Position numbers and translations under genes: made by a program. From contig JAIQGK010000024.1 of the NCBI GenBank assembly GCA_020072645.1, positions 1 to 61,985 of the forward strand: a DNA stretch of 61,985 bases, written 5' to 3'. Under the pieces are notes generated by a model. That model had not been told where the DNA came from, did not search any database, and worked only from the letters and a program-made list of their open reading frames with translations. This document shows positions 16,907-25,455 of the stretch, in pieces; the stretch's first letter is position 1; every line of letters begins with the position of its first letter. Source of the stretch: Terriglobia bacterium. Its GTDB lineage: Bacteria > Acidobacteriota > Terriglobia > Terriglobales > Acidobacteriaceae.

Positions 16907-17966
16907 AGTATCCCGTTCTGGCATAGACATTTAGATGCGGCAACCCCTTGGGTGGATTAAGCTTCACTTTGATCTTCCGCCAGTGACCGTCCTTAACCTT
17001 GTTGTTTGGACGGTATCCGAGTACATATTGGTTGCGCAGCTCTATTCCAATTTTTGTAGCCACATCCGCCAGTTCATTGGGATTGTTGATTGTGAACAAA
17101 CGTCCGCCGGTAACACTGGATATTTCGCTCAGCAGCGCCGGACCGGCAACTTCTTCCGGCTGTGACGGCGCCAGGCTGAAGATGCCAATGGAGTAAATCT
17201 GCACATCGGCCTCTTTTACCAGCGCCTTGATTTCGTTTTCGGTGTAACGGCTGTGGTTATCGCCGCCATCGGAAATAATCAGCAGGGCCTTCTTGCTGTT
17301 GCGCGCATCTTTCATCTTACTCACGCCCATGTATATGGCGTCGAGCATGGCTGTGCTGCCCTGGGGAACGGTATAAACCAGCTTGCCCTGAATATCTTCC
17401 ACTGATTTGGTGAAATCGGCGCGCAATTCCGGCCGATCATTGAACGTAATCATGAAAAACTCGTCCTGCGGGTTCGCCGTCTTGAAAAACTCGATGACCG
17501 CTTCGCGCGCTTTCATGATCTTGTCATTCATGCTGCCGCTCATATCAAAGATCACGCCCAATGAAATAGGAGCATCTTCGCTGGAGAAATGCCGTACCTG
17601 CTGGACTTCACTGCCTTCAAGAACCGAGAAATTCTCTTTATCCAGGCCGGTTACGATACGGTTCCAATCATCGGTCACCGTTACATTGACCAGCACCAGA
17701 TTTACGTCCACGGCCAGGCCCGGCTTGGCATGGTTCTTCAGCGCAGGATCCGCGTTCCCGACATCTTCTTTGGAATCAACAGTTTTTGCGGGAGCAGGAG
17801 GCTTGGGCTCAATGTGGACGTTCACGTCCTGAGCGCTGGTGGCGATGGTGAAAGCAAGAAAACACGCCAGTGTTAACGCGCAACGAATCAGCGGCGTAAC
17901 AGACGCCTTGAATGAGTGCCCGGGGGAACGGTTTGCACCATACCCGCGGCGTTCGAAGCGGGCCAT
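16890..17966 (-). CDS. VWFA-related acidobacterial domain protein (2)
   Basis: The start at ATG 17966 (MARFERRGYGANRSPG) avoids an unlikely 31-residue N-terminal extension. A signal peptide (TLACFLAFTIATSAQ) is followed by a short linker. The VWA domain carries DMSGSMNDKIM and ISDGGDNHSRYTE. The tail RNQYVLGYRPNNKVKDGHWR closely parallels the downstream gene, so the two are tandem duplicates. Their overlap of about 17 bp implies one transcript and perhaps a heteromeric assembly. The product is likely exported. Confidence 0.88.
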   Translation of the reverse strand: MARFERRGYGANRSPGHSFKASVTPLIRCALTLACFLAFTIATSAQDVNVHIEPKPPAPAKTVDSKEDVGNADPALKNHAKPGLAVDVNLVLVNVTVTDDWNRIVTGLDKENFSVLEGSEVQQVRHFSSEDAPISLGVIFDMSGSMNDKIMKAREAVIEFFKTANPQDEFFMITFNDRPELRADFTKSVEDIQGKLVYTVPQGSTAMLDAIYMGVSKMKDARNSKKALLIISDGGDNHSRYTENEIKALVKEADVQIYSIGIFSLAPSQPEEVAGPALLSEISSVTGGRLFTINNPNELADVATKIGIELRNQYVLGYRPNNKVKDGHWRKIKVKLNPPKGLPHLNVYARTGYYAPSQ

Positions 17967-18139
17967 GTTAGGAACCTCGTTTGCCGCGATTTTACCACAG
18001 CGATGCCCAGACATGACACGGGAACTTGGACATTGCACCCTTGCCTTTGGTCTTTGCAAGCTGCTCGTAAACTTAGATGATTGAGAGCTGGAAACAGGTT
18101 ATCCGTCTCGCTTGGTAGAATGCAATAGACCAACTGAAA

Positions 18140-19444
18140 ATGGCTGAAATCATTCCATTCAAAACGCTTCGCTACGATCCTGACCAGGTAAAGCTGGAAG
18201 ACGTGCTGACCCAACCTTATGACAAGATTACCCCAGAAATGCAATCCAAGTACTATGAGAAGAGCACGCACAATCTGGTAAGAATCATTTTAGGTAAGGC
18301 CGGCGAAACCGATACCGATACCTTCAACGTGTACACGCGGGCAGCGGAATATCTCCATGACTGGCGCTCCGGCGGCATCCTGAAACAGGATTCAGATCCT
18401 GGTATTTATGTCTATTCTCAGACGTTTACCGTTCCGGGAACGCGCGATCTGCAGGAGCGCCGGGGGCTGATTGCGCTGGGCCGTCTGCATGACTATGCAG
18501 ATGGCGTGGTGCATCGCCACGAGCAGACGCTTTCCAAGCCGAGAGCGGACCGTCTGAACCTGTTGCGGGCCACCCGGGCCCATTTCGGCCAAATCTTCAT
18601 GCTTTACAGCGATCCCGCACATGAGGTTGAAGGCCTGTTCCGATCCCGGATGGAAGAAGACCCTGACACTTCTCTGCTGGATGAATACGAAACCCTCCAT
18701 AGGGTCTGGCGGATCCATGATCCAGTACTGATTCACGCTGTGCAGCAGAAAATGCGCGACAAAAAGCTGCTGATCGCCGATGGACATCACCGTTACGAAA
18801 CAGCACTTGCGTATCGCAACGAATGCCGCGCCGAGACGGGCAGCTCCGATCCCAATGCGCCGTATGAGTTTGTGATGATGACGCTCATCCCCATGGAGAG
18901 CCGAGGACTGGTGATTCTTCCCACGCACCGCATTGTCCACGGCTTGCTGGACTTTGATCGCGAGCGCATGCTTGAAGCAGCAGCAGAGTTTTTTGATATA
19001 GACCGAATCGACCTGCGCACAGAAAGCCGTAGCGCCACCACGCTGCTGGGGCAGGCGGGGGAAAACGGCACAGCATTTGTCGCGGTAACGCGCCAAGGGC
19101 CTTATTTGATGCGGGCAAAGCAGGATGCCATTCAACATGCGCTGCGTGATCTGCCTGCATTGCAGCGCGAACTTGATGTTGTCCAATTGCACCGTGTGAT
19201 GCTGGAGCGTGTTCTGGGAATTTCTGAAGAAGCCATCCGCAACCAGGAAAACGTACGTTACGAGCGAGACGCCTTTGAAGCAATCTCCTGGGTCCGCCAG
19301 GGCGCGAACGTCGCATTCCTGATGAATCCAGCCAAGATTGAGCAGGTTCGCGATATCGCTTTTGGCGGCGAGGTATTGCCGCAAAAATCCACAGACTTCT
19401 ATCCCAAGCTGCTGAGCGGTCTGGCTATTTATGCGCTGGAGTAA
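18140..19444 (+). CDS. DUF1015 family protein
   Basis: The 434-residue product matches DUF1015 throughout. It contains the opening PFKTLRYDPDQVKLEDVLTQ and PYDKITPEMQ, the RHEQTLSKPRADRLNLLRAT segment, the IADGHHRYETALAYRNE motif near residue 215, and the LPTHRIVHGL segment. The family is cytosolic and widespread; a role in serine/phosphoserine metabolism has been suggested for related clades but is not established here. It begins a compact + strand operon and overlaps the amidase gene by 14 bp. Confidence 0.9.
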   Translation: MAEIIPFKTLRYDPDQVKLEDVLTQPYDKITPEMQSKYYEKSTHNLVRIILGKAGETDTDTFNVYTRAAEYLHDWRSGGILKQDSDPGIYVYSQTFTVPGTRDLQERRGLIALGRLHDYADGVVHRHEQTLSKPRADRLNLLRATRAHFGQIFMLYSDPAHEVEGLFRSRMEEDPDTSLLDEYETLHRVWRIHDPVLIHAVQQKMRDKKLLIADGHHRYETALAYRNECRAETGSSDPNAPYEFVMMTLIPMESRGLVILPTHRIVHGLLDFDRERMLEAAAEFFDIDRIDLRTESRSATTLLGQAGENGTAFVAVTRQGPYLMRAKQDAIQHALRDLPALQRELDVVQLHRVMLERVLGISEEAIRNQENVRYERDAFEAISWVRQGANVAFLMNPAKIEQVRDIAFGGEVLPQKSTDFYPKLLSGLAIYALE

Positions 19445-20174
19445 AACAGGAGCTGGGCTAGCGGTTATGGCTTTGTGCTGCGCTCTTGGCGTCTCCGGCT
19501 CCGTTCCGCAACAAGAATCGAGTGCTGACCACCAGGCTGTTCCATCCGGCACGCCTCCCACTGAAGGACAGAAGCGTGCGCCAGAGTTCTTTGTAATGAT
19601 CGATCCCAGTCATGGCGGTACCGACAGGGGCGCAACCTTTGGCGGGAAGCTGGTGGAGAAAGACATCACGCTTCGCCTGGCGCGTGAAGTGCGCAAGGAA
19701 CTGGAAGAACGCGGAATCGCGGTGCGGTTGCTGCGCGAGTCTGACATTGACATGAGCCTTGATCGTCGCGCTGAAATCACCAATGAACAGCGCGCTGGCA
19801 TCTATGTGGCGCTTCATGCAGGACGTCCGGGAAAAGGCATAAGGGTTTACACACCTCTTTTGATCGACGTGCAGCAGACGCAGGCAGGACGCTTTTTGCC
19901 TTGGGAGACCGCGCAATCCGGCGCTCTGAGTCGAAGCAAAAACTTGGCCTACTCAGTTTCTGAAGAGCTCAAAAAGAAAGGTCTTACTGTCGCCAATCTG
20001 GGCGTGCCGTTACGGCCGTTGAATAACATAGCCGCGCCCGCGATCGCCGTGGAGCTTGCCCCGGATGAGAACGATGCGCAGCCCTTTGAAGGCCAGAAGC
20101 GGCAAAACGCTGTTGCCACGGCCATTGCTTTGGGGATTGCGCAGATCCGGAGCCAGGCAGGAGCGCGCCAGTGA
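19431..20174 (+). CDS. N-acetylmuramoyl-L-alanine amidase (Amidase_3)
   Basis: The 247-residue product has an N-terminal signal peptide or anchor and a zinc amidase domain of the AmiA/CwlC type. The first zinc His lies in MIDPSHGGTDRGA. A conserved Glu lies in KLVEKDITLRLAREV. The third ligand His is in IYVALHAGR, where the family usually has S-[IL]-H-A-[ND], so the serine is replaced by alanine. This is a possible functional variation. It would cleave the amide between MurNAc and the stem peptide in the periplasm. It overlaps DUF1015 by 14 bp and the GerMN gene by 4 bp. Confidence 0.88.
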   Translation: MRWSKTGAGLAVMALCCALGVSGSVPQQESSADHQAVPSGTPPTEGQKRAPEFFVMIDPSHGGTDRGATFGGKLVEKDITLRLAREVRKELEERGIAVRLLRESDIDMSLDRRAEITNEQRAGIYVALHAGRPGKGIRVYTPLLIDVQQTQAGRFLPWETAQSGALSRSKNLAYSVSEELKKKGLTVANLGVPLRPLNNIAAPAIAVELAPDENDAQPFEGQKRQNAVATAIALGIAQIRSQAGARQ

Positions 20175-20761
20175 TCCCCCGCCATTTTCAAATCACGATC
20201 GCGTTGGTGTTACTGGCCATACTCATCAGCGGCATAGTTATTATCCGCATGACGCATAAGGAGGAAGCGCTGACCCTTCAGGCAGCGGAGGCCGCCCCGG
20301 CCGCTCCGATAGTAGGCGGCAAGCAGGAACATATTCAATTATTGCTGGCTTACGATGAAGATCAGGCCCTGCGCTGGCGTCCGGCGGATGTTTTTCTTCC
20401 GGCAGATCGCAATTTGCGCGCCCGGGAAACGTTGCGTTCCGTACTGGCGCAGTATCTGCAAACACCTTCTCCGCATCCGCTGGCGAAAGGCGCTGATATA
20501 AAAGATGTATATTTCATCAGCGACGATACGATGATTGTGGACACCACAGCACAGTTTGCCGACGGACATCCTTCAGGAATCCTGCCGGAAGAGTTGACGC
20601 TGGCTTCCCTGATTGAAACGCTCACCGCCAATGTGCCCGGCATTACTAAGGTCAAGTTTCTAGTGGACGGCAAGGAGCGCGAAACCCTGGCCGGCCACGC
20701 TGATTTAATGTCCTTCTATCAAACGGCTGCCGTGCATGAAATGGCCAAGGAGTTTGAATAA
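20171..20761 (+). CDS. GerMN domain membrane-anchored protein
   Basis: The 196-residue product begins with a single membrane anchor (ITIALVLLAILISGIVIIR). The rest is a GerMN domain with RARETLRSVLAQYLQ, VYFISDDTMIVDTTAQFADG and the ending TKVKFLVDGKERETLAGH. GerM of Bacillus works in sporulation and germination, but the domain is common in non-sporulating bacteria next to amidases. Here the 4-bp overlap with an amidase gene points to an envelope or peptidoglycan role. There is no evidence for sporulation. Confidence 0.87.
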   Translation: MIPRHFQITIALVLLAILISGIVIIRMTHKEEALTLQAAEAAPAAPIVGGKQEHIQLLLAYDEDQALRWRPADVFLPADRNLRARETLRSVLAQYLQTPSPHPLAKGADIKDVYFISDDTMIVDTTAQFADGHPSGILPEELTLASLIETLTANVPGITKVKFLVDGKERETLAGHADLMSFYQTAAVHEMAKEFE

Positions 20762-20763
20762 GC

Positions 20764-21558
20764 ATGCCGCCGGTGATTGGGGTCTTTGACTCTGGTTTTG
20801 GAGGTCTGACTGTTCTGCGGGAGTTGCGCAAGGCCCTGCCTGCGGCAGATTATCTTTATTTCGGCGATACCGCACATCTTCCTTACGGCGCTAAATCTGT
20901 GCGGACGGTGGCGAAGTACGCGATTGCAGCCGCGCACTTTCTTGAAGAACACGGGATTGAAATGCTGGTGGTCGCTTGTAATACGGCAACCGCGCTGGCT
21001 TTTGAAGACATTCGAACCGCCGTGAAAGTCCCAGTGGTAGGCGTAATAGAACCCGGCGCTGAACGGGCAGCGGCAATTTCAAAAACCAAAAAAGCCGTTG
21101 TGGCCGCCACGGAGGCCACCGTCGCAAGCCATGCTTATCAGCGTGCGCTTGAGCAACGGGGAATGCAGGCCACCGAAAAAGCATGCCCTCTTTTTGTGCC
21201 GTTGGTGGAAGAAGGTTGGGTTGAACATCGCGTCACGGAAGAGGTCGCGCATATATATATGGACGAGGTTTTTCAGAATGGCGCCCGCGATGCCGATGTT
21301 CTGGTGCTGGGCTGCACGCATTACCCGCTGATTCGTCCGCTATTGCGCCGGGTCGTCCCGCAATCGGTAGAAATCGTGGATTCAGCGGAATCCACCGCTG
21401 CCAAAGTTGTAGAGCTGCTTGGCGCAAATCGGGGGCAAGGCGGGCCGGGCGATTTACGCTGTTACGCGACGGATTCGGTAGAAAAATTCAGGCGGCTCGG
21501 GAGTAAATTTCTGGGCTGTCCAATTGAGAAGATTGAGTTGGTAGACATTGAAAAATAA
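20764..21558 (+). CDS. murI: Glutamate racemase
   Basis: MurI makes D-glutamate for peptidoglycan. The 264-residue product has the N-terminal [15 protein letters not shown] motif, the first catalytic Cys in [10 protein letters not shown] (residue 72), and the second in LGCTHYPLI (about residue 184). It needs no cofactor and is cytoplasmic. It starts 2 bp after the GerMN gene and is followed within 8 bp by rph, so it belongs to the same operon as the cell-wall amidase. Confidence 0.96.
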   Translation: MPPVIGVFDSGFGGLTVLRELRKALPAADYLYFGDTAHLPYGAKSVRTVAKYAIAAAHFLEEHGIEMLVVACNTATALAFEDIRTAVKVPVVGVIEPGAERAAAISKTKKAVVAATEATVASHAYQRALEQRGMQATEKACPLFVPLVEEGWVEHRVTEEVAHIYMDEVFQNGARDADVLVLGCTHYPLIRPLLRRVVPQSVEIVDSAESTAAKVVELLGANRGQGGPGDLRCYATDSVEKFRRLGSKFLGCPIEKIELVDIEK

Positions 21559-21565
21559 CAAAGAC

Positions 21566-22303
21566 ATGTTTTTTCGCTCAGACAACCGCCATCCGGAGCA
21601 GATGCGTCCGGTAAACATTATTCCTGAATTCATCTCCACAGCGGAAGGCTCTGCCCTGATTGAAGTGGGCAATACCCGTGTAATCTGCACCGCCTCCATT
21701 GAAGAGAGCGTACCGGGATTTATGAAAGGCTCCGGCAAAGGATGGATTACCGCCGAGTACAGCATGCTGCCGCGCTCTACATTGACGCGCACTCCGCGCG
21801 AAGCCAGCCGGGGACGCCAAAGCGGACGCACACATGAAATCCAGCGTCTGATTGGGCGCGCCATGCGGGCCGTCGTCGATCTGAAACAACTGGGCGAACG
21901 CACCATTACGCTTGATTGCGATGTTATCCAGGCCGATGGCGGCACGCGCACGGCCTCGATCACTGGCGCATTCGTGGCACTTGGCCTGGCCATGCAGAAG
22001 CTGGTGGAAGCTGGAACGCTTTCAGCGGCCCCGATCCGCGACTTTGTGGCCGCAACCAGCGTAGGGATTGTGGAAGGAACAATCCTGCTGGATCTTTGTT
22101 ATGAAGAGGACTCCCAGGCGGAAGTTGATCTCAACTTTGTAATGACGGGTGCGCGCAAAATTGTGGAAGTACAAGCCACAGCCGAGCAACATCCGTTCGA
22201 CGAATCCCAGCTCAAAAAAATGATGGACTACGCCGCCGGGGGCATTGAGGCGTTGATTGCCAAACAGAGAACAATTCTGGCCCAGTTGCCGCTACGGCAA
22301 TAG
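21566..22303 (+). CDS. rph: Ribonuclease PH
   Basis: RNase PH is a phosphorolytic 3' exoribonuclease that trims tRNA precursors. The likely start is ATG 21566 ([15 protein letters not shown]). A TTG 18 bases earlier would overlap murI. Core motifs are [16 protein letters not shown], the [20 protein letters not shown] phosphate and tRNA-binding segment, [20 protein letters not shown], and [15 protein letters not shown]. The length of about 245 residues is normal. It is the last gene of the operon and converges on a leftward ORF only 3 bp away. Confidence 0.96.
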   Translation: MFFRSDNRHPEQMRPVNIIPEFISTAEGSALIEVGNTRVICTASIEESVPGFMKGSGKGWITAEYSMLPRSTLTRTPREASRGRQSGRTHEIQRLIGRAMRAVVDLKQLGERTITLDCDVIQADGGTRTASITGAFVALGLAMQKLVEAGTLSAAPIRDFVAATSVGIVEGTILLDLCYEEDSQAEVDLNFVMTGARKIVEVQATAEQHPFDESQLKKMMDYAAGGIEALIAKQRTILAQLPLRQ

Positions 22304-22306
22304 AAA

Positions 22307-22621
22307 TTATTCCTTGGCAAAATCTTCATCGTCGAAGATGTAGGGCGCTGAGCGGATGAGCTTGAACCGGACTTTCAGGTCGCATTGGTCGCATACGGGA
22401 AACAGGTCGTCGCGATACATCACGGCTTCATGCGCCTGGCGATGGCCTTTATCGTGGATAACTTCATAGATCCCACTTTCCAGCACCGGCTGCCCGGGCA
22501 GGAACATTCTGCTGTGATGGGCCGGCTTGCGGCGATGGCTCCGCTCCTTGTCGCGGCCAGACATTAGGGCCCAGTTGAGTTTTTTGCGCGCGGGGGTTTT
22601 AGATAAATGGGTAGCGTTCAT
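22307..22621 (-). CDS. Small conserved-looking cytosolic protein, unknown
   Basis: From ATG 22621 the product has about 104 residues; a longer frame starts at 22663. The N-terminal third is very basic (SGRDKERSHRRKPAHHSR). The C-terminal part reads SGIYEVIHDKGHRQAHEAVM, then LFPVCDQCDLKVRFKLIRSA, then FDDEDF. The CxxC pair and surrounding pattern resemble small acidobacterial proteins with a zinc-ribbon-like end. Function is unknown. It may bind a metal or nucleic acid, which is inference only. Confidence 0.6.
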   Translation of the reverse strand: MNATHLSKTPARKKLNWALMSGRDKERSHRRKPAHHSRMFLPGQPVLESGIYEVIHDKGHRQAHEAVMYRDDLFPVCDQCDLKVRFKLIRSAPYIFDDEDFAKE

Positions 22622-22675
22622 TTTTTGTAATAGTAACAGGCACTTGCGGTTTTTAGTTCCCAAAATTAATTTTTC

Positions 22676-22975
22676 TCAAGCCTGGCGGTTGAACAGAATG
22701 GTGGCGAGCATTATCCAGATATAAGCGGTTTGCATCCACGTGTCCGGTCTTGCGATTATTTCTTTCCTTCCTTTGATACTGATCGTAAGCTGGACGCGGG
22801 CAAGATTCAGCAAGAGCACCACTGCCAGTAATTTATTGATCCAATCGTATGTCCTCCAATGGAGAACGATGGTCAAACAGACGGCGGATGTCGCCACAAG
22901 CGCGAGGAGGATCGTGCCAGCTTTGTTCAAGCGTCCTTCAAGGACGTCTTTATTCTCAGGTTTTATTTCTTCCAT
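22676..22975 (-). CDS. Small multi-pass membrane protein, unknown
   Basis: The 99-residue ORF has an acidic N-terminus (MEEIKPENKD) and three hydrophobic segments: GTILLALVATSAVCLTIVL, LLAVVLLLNLARVQLTI, and YIWIMLATILF. The AGGA/GAA-rich sequence before the ATG can serve as a ribosome binding site. No family is recognised. It lies on the same strand as the basic CxxC protein, 55 bp away, so they may be co-transcribed. Confidence 0.6.
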   Translation of the reverse strand: MEEIKPENKDVLEGRLNKAGTILLALVATSAVCLTIVLHWRTYDWINKLLAVVLLLNLARVQLTISIKGRKEIIARPDTWMQTAYIWIMLATILFNRQA

Positions 22976-23189
22976 TTTTATTCCGGGTATCAGACAAACT
23001 TGTTTTCTTGATCTTATTACAGCCTGTTCGAGTCCGAAATATCCCCGGGCTTTTTAGTACAATGGGTAACTCGAAGCGGATGTTGCGCATCTCTGAATTG
23101 TTGCAATTTGGCCCTGAAATCCGATTCCAGATTGGGCATAAAATCCGAAGAAAAATTGTAGATAAGAAATGATACCTAGGAGGACGACC

Positions 23190-24200
23190 GTGAAGCTTAC
23201 CCCTGGAAAATTAGCCGGAATGAAAGCGGTCTCTGACAAACGTGGCGTAATTGCCGCCGCCGCCATGGACCAGCGCGGATCATTGCAGAAAGAACTGGCC
23301 AAAGAAAAAGGCGCGGATGTAAGTTCATCAATGCTGGAGGAGTTCAAATCGATCGTCACGGAAGTCCTGACGCCGCATGCCAGCGCCATTTTGCTTGATC
23401 CGGAGTTTGGCTTGCCTGCGTCCAAGCGTCGGTCGAAGAATGCCGGCCTGCTTCTTGCCTACGAGAAAACCGGCTATGACAAGACTGGTCCCGGTCGCTT
23501 GCCCGACCTGCTGGACAACTGGTCCGTTCGCCGCCTGAAGGAAGCCGGCGCGGACTGCGTGAAGGTGCTGCTCTATTACACGCCCACCGACGGCGCCGCG
23601 ATCAATGACAAAAAACATGCCTGGGTGGAACGCATTGGCGACGAATGCCGCGCCAACGATATTCCCTACTTCCTGGAGTTTGTGGGGTATGACGAAGGCA
23701 TGGACGAGAAAGGCCTGGAGTTCGCGAAGAAAAAACCGGAAATCGTGATTGGGTCGATGGCCGAATTCACCAAGGACAAGTACGGCATCGACGTAATGAA
23801 GGTGGAAGTGCCGGTGAACATGAAATTTGTGGAAGGCGCAAAGGCTTATGGAGGCCAGAAAGCGTATTCCAAACAGGAAGCGATGGAGTATTTCCGCAAA
23901 GCTTCCGCGGTGGCCACACGTCCGTTCATTTATCTTTCTGCTGGCGTTAGCAATGCTGAATTCAACGAGGCGCTGGCGCTGGCCGGCGAATCTGGCGTGA
24001 AATTCAATGGCGTATTGTGCGGACGAGCCACATGGAAAGAAGGTATTCCGGTTTATGCCAAGCAAGGCGCAAAGGCGTTTGAGCAGTGGCTGCAATCGGA
24101 AGGCGTGAAGAATATTGAAAATGTGAATGCCAGCCTGAAAGCTGCAACCTCATGGTTCTCGCTGTATGAAGTTCGCGAACCGGCGATGGCGGGAGATTAG
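23190..24200 (+). CDS. lacD: Tagatose 1,6-bisphosphate aldolase (LacD type)
   Basis: The start chosen is GTG 23190, preceded by AGGAGG with 6-nt spacing; an ATG at 23169 lacks a good site. The product is about 336 residues of the class I LacD family. It begins KLTPGKLAGMKAVSDKRG, followed by AAAMDQRGSL, ILLDPEFGLPASK, the lysine-bearing ADCVKVLLYYTPTDG, VEVPVNMKF and FIYLSAGVSN. It splits tagatose (or related ketose) 1,6-bisphosphate into dihydroxyacetone phosphate and glyceraldehyde 3-phosphate. No lac or tagatose genes are adjacent, so it may serve as a general ketose-bisphosphate aldolase. Confidence 0.88.
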   Translation: MKLTPGKLAGMKAVSDKRGVIAAAAMDQRGSLQKELAKEKGADVSSSMLEEFKSIVTEVLTPHASAILLDPEFGLPASKRRSKNAGLLLAYEKTGYDKTGPGRLPDLLDNWSVRRLKEAGADCVKVLLYYTPTDGAAINDKKHAWVERIGDECRANDIPYFLEFVGYDEGMDEKGLEFAKKKPEIVIGSMAEFTKDKYGIDVMKVEVPVNMKFVEGAKAYGGQKAYSKQEAMEYFRKASAVATRPFIYLSAGVSNAEFNEALALAGESGVKFNGVLCGRATWKEGIPVYAKQGAKAFEQWLQSEGVKNIENVNASLKAATSWFSLYEVREPAMAGD

Positions 24201-24234
24201 AAATCAGCACTCAGTCATCAGCGCTCATTCAGTC

Positions 24235-24277
24235 GGCGCTCCATCTTCATCTAACAGATGGAGCGCCTTCCGCTTTT
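24235..24277 (+). terminator. Rho-independent terminator after lacD
   Basis: An 11-bp perfect stem (24235-24245 with 24257-24267, GGCGCTCCATC/GATGGAGCGCC) with an 11-nt loop is followed by TTCCGCTTTTT. It lies 35 bp past the aldolase stop. Confidence 0.8.
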
Positions 24278-24314
24278 TATTGCTTGCATTGCAGGCGATC
24301 AGATTATTCAATCT

Positions 24315-25283
24315 CTATTGGTTTGCAGCTTTTGTTGCATTGCCATTGCTTGCTTGTTTCTCCTGCGCCGCGGTCTGCTCCTCAATGTAGCGAATGATAT
24401 AAGCGGCATCCACATCAGCCACGTAGATGTTGGGCATCCGCACGTTGTATTTTTTCAGGAGCGCCGTTGCAACCGGGTCCTTTTCATTGAGCATCTGGTC
24501 GGGGTGCTGAATGATTTGCGTTAGCCATTGCCGGCTGCGGACGTGATTTACGCCCAGCAGATCTGGTCCCACCTTGTCTCCGTGTCCGATGGTATGGCAC
24601 GCGACACAATCCTTTCCGAACAAATATTTTCCTCTATCGAAGTTTTTGAGCGGGCTTCCGTCACCACTCGCTTTCTCGGCCGGGTTGTCGTGCTTGAAAT
24701 TATCGAGAAATTCGCCAATCATCCTGGCTTGAAAGCCGGGATTGTCCAGGGCGGAACTACGTACCCATTGGCCGGTGTCCTCATTGCCGATCAAAAGATG
24801 GGCAATATGGCCATCTGCATTCACTGCAGGGGTGGTATAAAGTCCCAGCCTCTTGCCCAGAAAAATAATGTCCTCTTTCTTGCCCGTCAAAAACGTCCAT
24901 CCCGGCCCCACATGAAATTGCTGCATGTAGGCCCTCAATACCTCCGGTGTGTCGTGGTCCGGATCAATGCTGATGGAATAAAAGAAGATATCTTTGCCTA
25001 CACGGTCACCCAGCTTCTTCTGCACCTGCGCCAGGCGCGCCGTTTCCAGCGGACATGAGTATTGGCACGTGGTGTAAATGAGATCGATGGCGACGATCTT
25101 GCCTTTGATCAGATCATCATAGAAATGGACTTTTTTTCCGTCCTGAGTGATGAGCTCGACGTTGGGAAAGTGGCTTGAATCGGTCCCATTGGCGGCCACT
25201 GGTTTGGCTGCGATCACCAATGCAAAGATTGCAACAGTAATGAGCGAAATGAAGGTTGCGTTCTTCCAATTTTTTGTCGACAT
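24315..25283 (-). CDS. SCO1/SenC-cytochrome c fusion protein
   Basis: The 322-residue product starts with a signal/anchor (FISLITVAIFALVIAA). Residues of about 35-195 are a SCO1/SenC thioredoxin-fold domain with the copper-binding TTCQYSCPLE motif (CxxxC near residues 74-78) and the later SISIDPDHDTPEVL. Residues of about 205-310 are a cytochrome c domain with CVACHTIG (haem-binding CxxCH) and a later VRMPN methionine as likely sixth ligand. SCO proteins deliver copper or control thiols for oxidases. It lies downstream of, and on the same strand as, a multicopper oxidase, which fits a periplasmic copper/electron-transfer pair. The fused haem domain is an uncommon arrangement. Confidence 0.88.
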   Translation of the reverse strand: MSTKNWKNATFISLITVAIFALVIAAKPVAANGTDSSHFPNVELITQDGKKVHFYDDLIKGKIVAIDLIYTTCQYSCPLETARLAQVQKKLGDRVGKDIFFYSISIDPDHDTPEVLRAYMQQFHVGPGWTFLTGKKEDIIFLGKRLGLYTTPAVNADGHIAHLLIGNEDTGQWVRSSALDNPGFQARMIGEFLDNFKHDNPAEKASGDGSPLKNFDRGKYLFGKDCVACHTIGHGDKVGPDLLGVNHVRSRQWLTQIIQHPDQMLNEKDPVATALLKKYNVRMPNIYVADVDAAYIIRYIEEQTAAQEKQASNGNATKAANQ

Positions 25284-25409
25284 GCTGTGCTCCTTTTGCC
25301 CCGTATTTCCGAGCGATAACTGGTTCGTCGGTGCGCGATGAATCCTTCGGCTTGGACAAGCTTCCTAAAGGCCCGCGTCCCTGCGCGTGGGACGCTAGAC
25401 GCTGATACT

Positions 25410-25446
25410 GCTAGTGGATCAGTTTCATGGAAACTGACCCACTAGC
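25410..25446. repeat. Long near-perfect hairpin between MCO and SCO genes
   Basis: Arms 25410-25426 and 25430-25446 pair over 17 positions with one A/C mismatch and a 3-nt ATG loop. No T-tract follows on either strand. It lies 10 bases after the multicopper oxidase stop and could attenuate or stabilise the transcript. Confidence 0.8.
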
Positions 25447-25455
25447 GAAGTTGTG

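Noticed and set aside
18392-19561. 389-residue minus-strand frame
   Set aside because: It lies opposite the well-supported DUF1015 gene, has low-quality composition (Cys/His/Gln-rich) and no ribosome binding site; it is an antisense shadow.
23328-24095. 255-residue minus-strand frame
   Set aside because: Antisense to the lacD aldolase; His/Phe/Arg-rich shadow composition.
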